Of a stretch of 64,000 nucleotides of DNA, positions 8,029 to 15,609 are shown one piece after another (positions within the stretch are counted from its first letter, which is position 1; every line of letters begins with the position of its first letter). Both the position numbers and the translations under genes were made by a program. This DNA comes from Butyrivibrio sp. LB2008. Its GTDB lineage: Bacteria > Bacillota > Clostridia > Lachnospirales > Lachnospiraceae. Below the pieces are notes generated by a model. That model saw nothing but the letters and a program-made list of their open reading frames with translations, made no database searches and was not told where the DNA came from. The DNA is taken from NCBI RefSeq assembly GCF_000621565.1, contig NZ_JHXZ01000020.1, positions 1 to 64,000 on the forward strand, written 5' to 3'.

Positions 8029-8471
8029 CAATACTTTTTTCTCAACTGATTAAATACAACGCATCCCAACACAACCTGTGCAACAAGAAGCGCAAACAGA
8101 TACATTACAATAATCTTGTACTCTTTTATTACCCCCATTGCTCCTAGAATAGAAAAAGCCGGCATAGAAAGGCAAAGTATCCAAAAATTAATTTTATAAA
8201 CTATCCTACATGATTGATCACGTAGTTTTATATTTAATTCATCGTGAACCGCAATATCTTTTTGTTCTTCAATTTTACGATACTTTTCTGCATTTTGAGG
8301 CGACAGCCAACGGAAATACTTGATGATTATCGCAATTCCAACGCCCAAAGCCCCTCCGGCAAATCCTGAAAAAATTCCGTCTAATACGCTCTCTGTTAAA
8401 AAGGCTGCCAACATTAGAACAACGCCTACTGCAACAAATATAATGCCTTCAGTCAGTTTTTTCTTTTCCAT
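8025..8471 (-). CDS. small four-helix membrane protein with XRE partner
   Basis: The 148-residue protein has four predicted membrane helices as two hairpins separated by a charged cytoplasmic-type stretch (about 52-85). The start 8471 is supported by AAGGGGGG and lies inside the end of the upstream XRE gene (23-bp overlap), so the two are coupled. Pairs of a tiny XRE repressor and a DUF3169- or DUF6442-like membrane protein are common in Firmicutes; the function is unknown. A membrane-stress or peptide-immunity role is inference. Confidence 0.75.
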   Translation of the reverse strand: MEKKKLTEGIIFVAVGVVLMLAAFLTESVLDGIFSGFAGGALGVGIAIIIKYFRWLSPQNAEKYRKIEEQKDIAVHDELNIKLRDQSCRIVYKINFWILCLSMPAFSILGAMGVIKEYKIIVMYLFALLVAQVVLGCVVFNQLRKKYC

Positions 8472-8673
8472 CCTCGGTACCCCCCTTATGAATAAAGATT
8501 TCTTCAATAGTTTTGCCAAAAAAATCCGCTATCGTAAATGCCAGCTCAAGCGAAGGATTATACTTTCCTCTTTCGATAGAGCTGACCGTCTGCCTGGAAA
8601 CACGGATTGCTTCCGCAAACTCATCTTGATTTAAGCCGCGCTCTTTACGCAGTTTCTCTACAAGGTTTTCCAC
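8449..8673 (-). CDS. minimal XRE transcriptional regulator
   Basis: This 74-residue protein is almost only an XRE HTH (RKERGLNQDEFAEAIRVSRQ, then SSIERGKYNPSLELAFTIADFF). It belongs to the very small regulators often seen before membrane-protein genes. It begins with GTG after GGAGG. The promoter upstream is bracketed by two copies of a TGACAAG-type motif, suggesting autoregulation. The 3' end overlaps the membrane protein gene. Confidence 0.9.
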   Translation of the reverse strand: MENLVEKLRKERGLNQDEFAEAIRVSRQTVSSIERGKYNPSLELAFTIADFFGKTIEEIFIHKGGTEDGKEKTD

Positions 8674-8694
8674 TTCATTACCTCCATGTCATTA

Positions 8695-8763
8695 TGACAA
8701 GGTTCCTTTACATTTTTAATATAACAGTCATTTTTATTTTTGACAAGTTCCCTTTACATCTTT
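8695..8763 (-). promoter_or_regulatory. promoter flanked by two operator copies
   Basis: The minus-strand promoter is TTGTCA (8741-8746), 17-bp spacer, TATATT (8718-8723). A 23-bp motif containing TGACAAGG and CCTTTACAT occurs at 8695-8717, just after the -10, and nearly repeats at 8741-8763, covering the -35. Each holds an imperfect AAGG/CCTT dyad. The pair probably binds the 74-residue XRE protein. Confidence 0.75.
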
Positions 8764-9027
8764 GATCAAAAAAATTCCGATACGTAATATACACACGCAT
8801 CGGATTATCTATGTCTTTTCACAATTTTAATACAGCAATAAGCTCTTCGCCGTCCTTTTCTAAGGAAGTTCTGCTCTCGCACTTCGCGCTCGCCAGAACA
8901 ACTCGTATTCTCTAGATTCAGTCTGCGCTACCGCTTGCCTTCGTCAAGAGAACTACGGTTTCGACTGTTGTTTACTTGAGCGACCAAATATCATAATGAC
9001 ATAGAGTGGCTACCTCAACAACATTCT
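8764..9027. other. intergenic stretch without a recognisable gene
   Basis: I see no supported coding region here. An inverted repeat with CCGAT/ATCGG arms lies at about 8776-8805 and a GTTCTG/CAGAAC hairpin at about 8868-8900. The middle is more GC-rich than its surroundings and could be decayed accessory DNA next to the DinD cassette. Confidence 0.4.
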
Positions 9028-9975
9028 TTATTCTATAAAAGACTCTTTTGTAATTGTTTTTGAATAAGCAAAATCCATGTCACCATCTATAAGTACTATA
9101 TCTCTGTACATATTAGTGTTAAGGAGTTTTATCACTTCAGCCTGTGAGATATAAAAACTAATCCCCGGCGCATTGCAACTCATAAGATTTACACCCGCGT
9201 CTTCAACATCTTTATGTGTAATTAAATACAAAATATTCTCCAGACAGCTATACTCTCTGTAGTCTCTCAAACCCGGATCATGACCATAATTCTTATTTGG
9301 ATCATCCTCCTCATAATCATATGTTGGTACAATAAGGTCCTTGTTCTCAATTCTCAATTCGTCAAACGCATAGCCATCATCATATACAGAAAAAAATATG
9401 CCCCGTCCAACAATAAAACTCTCAAGATAAGGAGTACCATTATTGATGTGGATATACTGTTGAATTTGAAGATTATTCTTGTCAAGGACATCAGCGTCAA
9501 TCAATTCGGAAGGCTTAACTCTGCTTAAACTTATACTCTCTATCAAATCCCTCCTTGAAATCAGTTTTTCTTTTTCGTTATTGATTTCCTTAACATAGTC
9601 AACCTCTTCCATATACTCGTTAACATTCTGATAACCGGCCATCATAGCTTCACTCTCAAACATTTTTCCAGCTACCATAAACTTGAGCGGATAGATACTC
9701 TTTATCGCTTCTGTGTTATTTCGCAAAGTCTCAACGCGCGTAATCTCTATATGTTTAAGCTTTTTCATCGCTTCTATGTCGGACGTTAAGATAGTATTAA
9801 AATCGCTTTCCAAAACCAAGGCTGGTAAATCTTTAATATGTTTAACTATTTCAGGATATTCACCTTGTAACTGTTCTATGCTTTTGCATCCAAGTGCTTT
9901 CCTAACATCCTTTGCTAATAAGTATACCTTGTCGTCAATCACTATTCTGGTTCTAAACAGGCTGATTCTATTCAT
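9028..9975 (-). CDS. unknown protein downstream of DinD
   Basis: The 315-residue protein is not one I recognise. Its first 80 residues include a segment ([19 protein letters not shown]) reminiscent of BRO-N/antirepressor domains, which also form the front of DinD. The middle is a Lys/Glu-rich helical region and the C-terminal half is acidic with many Tyr and Asp. The ATG at 9975 overlaps the DinD stop by eight bases (ATGAATAG), so it is the third gene of a coupled operon under the phage-like switch at 11079-11151. A role with DinD is inferred from coupling only. Confidence 0.6.
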   Translation of the reverse strand: MNRISLFRTRIVIDDKVYLLAKDVRKALGCKSIEQLQGEYPEIVKHIKDLPALVLESDFNTILTSDIEAMKKLKHIEITRVETLRNNTEAIKSIYPLKFMVAGKMFESEAMMAGYQNVNEYMEEVDYVKEINNEKEKLISRRDLIESISLSRVKPSELIDADVLDKNNLQIQQYIHINNGTPYLESFIVGRGIFFSVYDDGYAFDELRIENKDLIVPTYDYEEDDPNKNYGHDPGLRDYREYSCLENILYLITHKDVEDAGVNLMSCNAPGISFYISQAEVIKLLNTNMYRDIVLIDGDMDFAYSKTITKESFIE

Positions 9976-10810
9976 GAAGTTTCCCCGATTTCTTAGCAAG
10001 TTGCTTATCTTCCTTTTGTACTCTTCTTTCCAGTTTTCTAATATCCTCAGAAGGAGGAAGATTCTCCGGTTTGATTCCCCTTTGCCCCAGCATCTCTCTT
10101 ACTGAACTGTTGTTGTCAACATGTTCAACCGTTATCGCAGACTCCCCTTGTAAATCCTTTTCTTCAACATTGTAATTTGTCATCTCTGTTGCAAGATTCT
10201 TGGCTGCTATTGTAAGTGTCGGCAAAAAATCCGCCAACGGCCTTGAGTCCTTGACACCAAGACGTTCTTTCATTTCTTTGGTGGTATATCCTCCAAATAA
10301 AGCCTCATCACCTTTTGAGCGTATTCTTGCAAACCCGGCATCGTCAACACCACGCTCATAGATATTCTGAGATAGTCGCTTTTCCGACTCCCTAAGCTTA
10401 CCACGCGCTTCTGTTCTTTCCATATATGCAATTCGTTCTTCAATAAGTTCCTGCTTTCTTGTTTGCACCGCAAAATAACTCTGCGCGAATGCGATCTGTT
10501 CCTTACGGGGATCTCCATTCTCAGCAATGAGATAGCAGGCATACCGAGTGAGCATATAATCATCAACTTCTCGATTACCGCCTTTACCGATTTTTATCAT
10601 TTTGCTGACATCAGCAAAATGATCCGTTACAGTTATCCCATTGTTTTCACAAGAAGTCTTTGCCTTTTCTATGGTCTTCTCAAAATTTCTCCATTGAGCA
10701 TATTCAAGCAGTTCCATCAACTCTCTTGCATACCAGAATTCAATGCCATTCTCTTCATGCCTGATATCATCAAATCTCTTCTTATACTGTATTATTGCTT
10801 TTTTCTCCAA
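9968..10810 (-). CDS. dinD: DNA-damage-inducible protein D
   Basis: This 280-residue protein matches DinD throughout: [20 protein letters not shown] opening, [33 protein letters not shown], the [11 protein letters not shown] region and the [23 protein letters not shown] block. E. coli DinD is an SOS-induced inhibitor of RecA, and its N-terminus is a BRO-N-type DNA-binding domain. It starts with TTG, preceded by AGGAGGGG. Here it lies between an 88-residue small ORF (29-bp overlap) and an unknown gene (8-bp overlap), all from one repressed promoter. Base composition matches its neighbours, but the gene type and adjacent relics mark an accessory island. Confidence 0.92.
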   Translation of the reverse strand: MEKKAIIQYKKRFDDIRHEENGIEFWYARELMELLEYAQWRNFEKTIEKAKTSCENNGITVTDHFADVSKMIKIGKGGNREVDDYMLTRYACYLIAENGDPRKEQIAFAQSYFAVQTRKQELIEERIAYMERTEARGKLRESEKRLSQNIYERGVDDAGFARIRSKGDEALFGGYTTKEMKERLGVKDSRPLADFLPTLTIAAKNLATEMTNYNVEEKDLQGESAITVEHVDNNSSVREMLGQRGIKPENLPPSEDIRKLERRVQKEDKQLAKKSGKLHE

Positions 10811-11048
10811 ATCTTTCCCCTCCTGCTACCTCCAACTTTTCCAAAATGCGAACCCGCATAAGCGGTTCGGTTCCACCGTGGTATGGTTCGGAAGCTCTCA
10901 CATCATAAAGACTCTTATCAATATTGTCAGAAATATTATATTGAATATGCCTGAGAACACGCCAAATATCAATGAGGTCCCGGCAGGTGTCGCTTTTATA
11001 GGAGTCATGAAACATTACGTTCAGCGCCATTCTCAGCTTCTCCGTCAT
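10782..11048 (-). CDS. small protein leading the dinD operon
   Basis: An 88-residue frame lies between the promoter at 11123-11151 and dinD. The first 45 residues ([18 protein letters not shown], then [15 protein letters not shown]) look like genuine helical protein. The end overlaps dinD by 29 bp and reads through its ribosome site, which is less protein-like. The ribosome site is weak (AGAG). No homologue is recognised. It may be an accessory factor or a translated leader. Confidence 0.5.
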   Translation of the reverse strand: MTEKLRMALNVMFHDSYKSDTCRDLIDIWRVLRHIQYNISDNIDKSLYDVRASEPYHGGTEPLMRVRILEKLEVAGGERFGEKSNNTV

Positions 11049-11078
11049 TTCATCTCTATCTTTAATCCGTCACCTTCC

Positions 11079-11151
11079 TTGACATTCAAAGTCTGGATTT
11101 ATACAATATTGCCAATGGTAATATTGTAGTGTTGCCATTGGTAATTGTCAA
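11079..11151. promoter_or_regulatory. divergent promoters with twin operators (switch)
   Basis: The plus strand has TTGACA (11079-11084), 17 bp, TACAAT (11102-11107), driving the XRE repressor. The minus strand has TTGACA (11146-11151), 17 bp, TACAAT (11123-11128), driving the dinD operon. Two near-identical sites, TTGCCAATGGTAAT (11109-11122) and TTGCCATTGGTAAT (11132-11145), lie 23 bp apart. The first lies between the two -10 boxes and the second fills the minus spacer. Each is a dyad around CCA-TGG. The layout is that of a temperate-phage switch. Confidence 0.85.
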
Positions 11152-11161
11152 GGAGGTTATT

Positions 11162-11518
11162 ATGAACCATACGAATAATACTCTTATTCCTGAACGCCTC
11201 AAATCTGCAAGAGAAAGGCTTAACCTTTCTAAAGCTGAAGCTGCACGGCGGATTGGATTAACGGCTGCATCCTACGTTAGATATGAAGCAGGTGACCGCA
11301 GGCCTTCTCCACAGGTCATACTATCGATAGCGGAGAAAATGAATACATCAGTTGCCTATTTATCAGGAGAAACAGATGATATTTCCCCTGATGTAATAAA
11401 CATCCATAAAAATAGTGATCCTATCTTATTTGAACTGATAAAGAACACTCAAAGCGCAGATGACACAACTTTGCAACGCTTGCTTAGTTATTACCATCAG
11501 CTGACCAAATACGATTAG
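11162..11518 (+). CDS. XRE repressor of the dinD cassette
   Basis: The 118-residue protein has an XRE HTH (about 10-65; LSKAEAARRIGLTAASYVRYEAG) and a short C-terminal helical region. The start at 11162 follows AAGGAGG. It is transcribed away from dinD, from a promoter interleaved with the dinD promoter, and two matching operators lie between. It is therefore the likely cI-like repressor of both. It has no visible Ser-Lys autoprotease domain, so derepression would not be by LexA-type self-cleavage; DinD's BRO-N domain might act as antirepressor (inference). Confidence 0.85.
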   Translation: MNHTNNTLIPERLKSARERLNLSKAEAARRIGLTAASYVRYEAGDRRPSPQVILSIAEKMNTSVAYLSGETDDISPDVINIHKNSDPILFELIKNTQSADDTTLQRLLSYYHQLTKYD

Positions 11519-11524
11519 TTTGTA

Positions 11525-11784
11525 TTATCGTTTTTCTTTATCTGCCTCTGCGTCCTTAATCCGATAATAGTCTTCCATATCAAGCGTAAACGTGACATGA
11601 TTCTTTGCCACCCCGATATCCTTCAATGCCGGCAGTTCTCCTGAAAAGGAAGTTCCCTTGTGACCTGTCTGTTTCCTTCCATCCGAACCTGTCGGATTTT
11701 CCGACAGGTTGAATTATCATCTAATTCACCCTCTTCGTAAATATTCTTAATGTGATCAACTACGTTTGTTCTGGCTTTGTTTTC
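11525..11784 (-). pseudogene. RhuM-like gene remnant
   Basis: Frame 11784 to 11644 on the minus strand reads 47 codons with no start, including VVDHIKNIYEEGELDDNST and CRKIRQVRMEGNRQVTREL. This matches the N-terminal RhuM-family pattern (HI.NIf..GEL.E.SV). It then breaks before the YNLD/VGYRV core. A second frame on the same strand continues to a stop at 11525 with protein-like sequence (GELPALKDIGVAKNHVTFTL), probably the C-terminus of another or the same lost gene. The stretch is a frameshifted, internally deleted relic. Confidence 0.7.
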
Positions 11785-11864
11785 TTATTACAGAACTTCA
11801 TATACGCTTTATAAGATTCATATATATATCTTTTGTCTGGGATTTATTCCTGTATTTTCATGCA

Positions 11865-11898
11865 AAAAGAAAAAGCTCCGGCACTTTCACCGAAGCTT
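11865..11898 (-). terminator. terminator of the acyltransferase/XRE-AbrB operon
   Basis: An AAGCTTCGG...CCGGAGCTT stem with one mismatch is followed on the minus strand by TTTTTCTTTTT, about 80 bp beyond the XRE-AbrB stop. Confidence 0.75.
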
Positions 11899-11980
11899 AA
11901 ACGTACATTATTCTAAAATTTATCGCTCAATCCCCAATATGTAGCAACTCTTATTTCCATCATCTTTCACCTACATTCTT

Positions 11981-12415
11981 TTAGTCAGTTATACTTTCTT
12001 TCGCACTGTTGATAAGACCTAGAAGGCCCGTCTCCTTAATAAGAGCTATACCCTGGAATTCATCTCCGAGGACAATCAGATTGTCGCCTGTTTTAATATC
12101 GAAGATCTTTCTTGCTTTGGCAGGAATGACGATCTGACCCTTATCTCCCACTTTGACCATTCCAAAGATATGTTTTCCTTTCGGCGGTATAGCATATCCC
12201 AGGTTGTCCGAATCATTCTTTTCATATGAGATAAGGTCGTCCATGGATACACCAAAGAGGTCAGCCAGCATCTTACATCTCTTTATGTCCGGTAGCGACT
12301 CTCCGGTCTCATACTTTGAAATCGTCTGCCTGGATACGCCTATCTTCTCTGCAATTTCCTCCTGTGACAGGTTATTAAGCTTTCTTAATTCCATAAGATT
12401 GTCTGCAAAACTCAT
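11981..12415 (-). CDS. XRE-AbrB two-domain regulator
   Basis: This 144-residue protein joins an XRE HTH (about 5-60; SQEEIAEKIGVSRQTISKYETG) to a C-terminal AbrB/SpoVT swapped-hairpin domain (about 85-130; VGDKGQIVIPAKARKIFDI). Both halves can bind DNA. AAGGAG precedes the ATG at 12415. The ATG overlaps the stop of the acyltransferase gene (ATGA), so the two are translated together, an unusual order with the regulator last. It may control its own operon or wall modification. Confidence 0.9.
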   Translation of the reverse strand: MSFADNLMELRKLNNLSQEEIAEKIGVSRQTISKYETGESLPDIKRCKMLADLFGVSMDDLISYEKNDSDNLGYAIPPKGKHIFGMVKVGDKGQIVIPAKARKIFDIKTGDNLIVLGDEFQGIALIKETGLLGLINSAKESITD

Positions 12416-13488
12416 TCTTTCTTCTCCTTTTTTATTCCCAGAACACACCACCTTATGAAAGGTATGCGGCTCATGATTTCATACAGAAGGTAGGAGCCTG
12501 CGAATGCTGCTATTGCAACCAACAGGTATACGATGACAGGGGCAAGGAACGGACATAATGTATGCAGATACCATCCGCTGACCGCTATCATCAGATAATG
12601 GAATACGTAGAGGCCCCATGATTTTCGGCACATCCACTTTGAGAAAGCATTCGTGAAATTTCCCCATTTTTTCATGAATGCAAGTATACCGAGAGTTCCA
12701 AACCATGCGTATACATTGCACATGATTGTGTCCAGAACTACGTGATCCGGATAAGGCTGACCTTTATATAAAATCACAAAGGCTATGCAGGATGCGAAGG
12801 CAAGGATGCTTAATAACAGCCAGTTTTTACCAAGTCGATCCATCACTTCGTCATGGGACAATACAAAGTAGCCAATCATAAAGCCCAATCCGTAGATACC
12901 GAATCTGTATACCACAATTATCGGTGTATTAAGTATCTGCGCCGCTCCATATACGGGTATAACAAGAAGTATAAGTGTCAAAAGATTTGCTTTACCACAG
13001 ATATTATAGAATCTGTCTTTTTCAATCCTTCTGATCAGTACCGGTATCAGGCTGAAGAGCCAAAGCATCTGAATGTACCACAGAGGGCCTGAGCCGCTGA
13101 CTGCCATTATCAGGAAAAGGATTGGCCCCGGTACGTTGTTCATGGAATTAAATGCACCAGACATCAGCATGTTGTAATAGCCAAGAATCCAGCCGAAAAC
13201 CAGAAGACCGATTGTTGATGGTACAAGATACTTTCTCGTCCTTACGCTGATAAATTCCTTTTCTGTTCGTTTACTTAGTTCATAGCGGGCTGACATGCCG
13301 GATACCACAAACAGAAGTAACATGAACCAAGGATATACAATGTACTGATATGTATCCTGGGGCTGATGTTTACTGAAAGGTCCGATGATGCCACGTTGTG
13401 TTACACCGTTGAATATGTAGATTACATGATAGATGACAACCAGCACTACTGTTATCCAGCGAATATTATCCAAGTACACCTTCCTCAT
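12412..13488 (-). CDS. acyltransferase 3 family membrane protein
   Basis: The 358-residue protein has about ten membrane segments and the family start YLDNIRWITVVLVVIYHVIYI, where the conserved His of acyltransferase-3 proteins lies in helix 1 (YH). These enzymes move acyl groups, usually acetyl, onto extracytoplasmic sugars or peptidoglycan. The start at 13488 is chosen from GGTGG and family fit. The acceptor is unknown. It is cotranscribed with the XRE-AbrB regulator. Confidence 0.85.
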   Translation of the reverse strand: MRKVYLDNIRWITVVLVVIYHVIYIFNGVTQRGIIGPFSKHQPQDTYQYIVYPWFMLLLFVVSGMSARYELSKRTEKEFISVRTRKYLVPSTIGLLVFGWILGYYNMLMSGAFNSMNNVPGPILFLIMAVSGSGPLWYIQMLWLFSLIPVLIRRIEKDRFYNICGKANLLTLILLVIPVYGAAQILNTPIIVVYRFGIYGLGFMIGYFVLSHDEVMDRLGKNWLLLSILAFASCIAFVILYKGQPYPDHVVLDTIMCNVYAWFGTLGILAFMKKWGNFTNAFSKWMCRKSWGLYVFHYLMIAVSGWYLHTLCPFLAPVIVYLLVAIAAFAGSYLLYEIMSRIPFIRWCVLGIKKEKKE

Positions 13489-13533
13489 ATTTCTACCACC
13501 TTTGCCAAATATTTTAACATTTTTCTCAATCAT

Positions 13534-13572
13534 AAAAAAGTAAGCTCCACCTGTCTACCAAGCGAAGCTTAC
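13534..13572 (-). terminator. intrinsic terminator of the mutS2-rlmD operon
   Basis: The stem GTAAGCT/AGCTTAC with further internal pairing is followed by TTTTTT on the minus strand, 19 bp beyond the rlmD-like stop. Confidence 0.8.
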
Positions 13573-13590
13573 ATATTTTGCTATTTTTTG

Positions 13591-15093
13591 TTAAATTTGG
13601 TTGCGAGCGCATAGTTTTATATGATCATCCGGTTTTTGTTGGGACAGAAGAACTACAGTCTCTACATGCACAGTCCAAGGGAACATATCGCATGGCCTTA
13701 TCGCCTTGAGCGAATAACCTCCGTCTGCAAGAATGCGAAGGTCTCTTGCGAGTGTTGCGGAGTCACAACTTACGTACACGATCCTCTCAGGCTGCATCTT
13801 AAGCATTGTTTCAAGGCAGACCAAGTCGCAGCCTTTTCTGGGAGGATCGACTACGATCACGTCAGGGTGAAGGCTGGAGCCGTCGTCTCCGCCGGATACA
13901 GTCTTTCTCTTTTTTTCATAGAACTCGGGAAGGACTTCTTCTGCTTTGCCGCAGTAGAACTCCGCGTTAGTTATTCCGTTTCGCCCGGCGTTCCTTTTGG
14001 CATCCTCTATTGCTTCAGGAATTACCTCGATACCGTAGACTCTGCCTGCAGTCTTTGCCATAGACAAGGTAATCGTGCCTATTCCGCAGTAGAGATCCCA
14101 CACAGTCTCTTTTCCCGAAAGCGCAGCGTATTCGATTGCCTGCTCGTACAGTTTCTTGGTCTGCACAGGATTCACCTGATAGAACGAAAGCGGCGAAATT
14201 TCAAACTTAAGTCCGCACAAAGTATCACTTATTGTATCTTTTCCCCAGACAGTATGCACTTCAAGGCCCATGATCACGTTGGTCTTCTCGGTATTGATAC
14301 TTACTGAGATACTGCTCATACCTTTAACTTTAGAAAGCTTTTCAACAAGCCCTTTCTGCGCAGCAATATATTCAACAGACGCGCCACCGTCTCCCGCTCT
14401 GTAATTGATAACAAGGCATACCATTATCTCGCCGCTCGTAAATCCCTTTCGGATCAGAACATGGCGCACAAGGCCTTTTCCGGAAACTTCATCATACGGG
14501 CGCACACGATTATCGACCATGTGAGATCTGATAATCTCCATGATCTCTTCATTCTCTTTAACTCCGATACAGCAGGACGTCATTGGAATGATATTGTGCG
14601 ATCTTCCCGCATAAAAGCCCGTAACAACCTTGCCCTCTTTGTCACAGCCGACAGGGAACTGTGCTTTATTTCTATACTCCCACGGTTCATCCATTCTGAT
14701 GATCGGATTCATCACACTATCAACAAATTCCGCATCAAATCCGCCGAGCCTTACGATATTGTTTCTTACTTTATTCTGCTTGAATTCAAGCTGCCTCTCA
14801 TAGGACATGCTCTGTATCTGACATCCGCCGCACTGTCTTGCAACAGGGCACTTTGGCGCTATACGATGCTTAGAAGGCTCAATAACTTCTTCAAGATGCG
14901 CATAAGCATAGTTCTTCTTCGCCTTCATTATCTTCACTTTGACTTTATCGCCGATAACTGCGTCCTTAATAAAAAGGGTATAGCCATTTATTTTGCCTAT
15001 GCCCTCTCCATCATTTCCAATATCGGTTATATCGACTGTCAGGACGTCATCCTTTTTGTAGCCTGCAGTCGCAATATCTTTTTTACCACTCAT
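13591..15093 (-). CDS. rlmD: 23S rRNA (uracil-5-)-methyltransferase, RlmD/RumA type
   Basis: The 500-residue enzyme has an N-terminal TRAM domain (about 15-70), a 4Fe-4S-type cysteine set (CPVARQCGGC near 82-91, with CC later), the Rossmann SAM site (DLYCGIGTITLSMA), the PPRKGCD motif and catalytic YVSCD. It methylates C5 of uridine in 23S rRNA; whether U1939, U747 or both cannot be told. ATG 15093 follows AGGTGG; a GTG nine bases upstream is less likely. It is the last gene of the mutS2 operon. Confidence 0.93.
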   Translation of the reverse strand: MSGKKDIATAGYKKDDVLTVDITDIGNDGEGIGKINGYTLFIKDAVIGDKVKVKIMKAKKNYAYAHLEEVIEPSKHRIAPKCPVARQCGGCQIQSMSYERQLEFKQNKVRNNIVRLGGFDAEFVDSVMNPIIRMDEPWEYRNKAQFPVGCDKEGKVVTGFYAGRSHNIIPMTSCCIGVKENEEIMEIIRSHMVDNRVRPYDEVSGKGLVRHVLIRKGFTSGEIMVCLVINYRAGDGGASVEYIAAQKGLVEKLSKVKGMSSISVSINTEKTNVIMGLEVHTVWGKDTISDTLCGLKFEISPLSFYQVNPVQTKKLYEQAIEYAALSGKETVWDLYCGIGTITLSMAKTAGRVYGIEVIPEAIEDAKRNAGRNGITNAEFYCGKAEEVLPEFYEKKRKTVSGGDDGSSLHPDVIVVDPPRKGCDLVCLETMLKMQPERIVYVSCDSATLARDLRILADGGYSLKAIRPCDMFPWTVHVETVVLLSQQKPDDHIKLCARNQI

Positions 15094-15108
15094 ATATCCC
15101 ACCTGATA

Positions 15109-15600
15109 TTACTTCCAGTGAAGCCTGTGAAGTTCGCCTTCTTTCTCAAGCCCCTCAAAATCATTCTGTCTCAGCGCCTCGTACAAAACAATCGCCACAG
15201 AATTGGACAGATTCAAAGATCTGATATCATTTCCCATAGGAATTCTGATACAGTTCTCCTCGTTTTCCACAAGAATCTCCTCGGGAATCCCGGCGCTCTC
15301 TTTTCCAAACATGATGAAATCATCCATGCCAAAAGAAACTTCGGTATAGGAACGCTTTGCCTTCGTGGTAGCCATCCAGATCTTTGCCCCGGGGTGCTTT
15401 TCCTTGAAATCATTAAAGTCCATGTACCTTGTAACGTCGAGCCTTTCCCAGTAGTCCATTCCCGCGCGCTTTAGCTCTTTTTCATTGAGCCTGAATCCAA
15501 GCGGCTCTATAAGATGCAGCGAAGTTCCCGTAGCAACACATGTCCTTCCGATATTTCCTGTATTCTGCGGTATCTCCGGCTGATGTAAAACTATATGCAT
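15109..15600 (-). CDS. trmL: tRNA (cytidine/uridine-34 2'-O)-methyltransferase TrmL
   Basis: This 163-residue SPOUT protein has all TrmL blocks: VLHQPEIPQNTGNIGRTC at the front, FGKESAGIPEEIL in the middle, and RIPMGNDIRSLNLSNSVAIVLYEALRQ forming the knotted SAM site. TrmL methylates the wobble ribose of tRNA-Leu. It lies nine bases after the histidine kinase stop and 15 bases before rlmD. Confidence 0.95.
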   Translation of the reverse strand: MHIVLHQPEIPQNTGNIGRTCVATGTSLHLIEPLGFRLNEKELKRAGMDYWERLDVTRYMDFNDFKEKHPGAKIWMATTKAKRSYTEVSFGMDDFIMFGKESAGIPEEILVENEENCIRIPMGNDIRSLNLSNSVAIVLYEALRQNDFEGLEKEGELHRLHWK

Positions 15601-15609
15601 ATCTTTCTA

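Noticed and set aside
14461..15474. Long plus-strand frame opposite rlmD and trmL
   Set aside because: It lies antisense to two clear genes, has no ribosome site, and its translation is basic and family-less.
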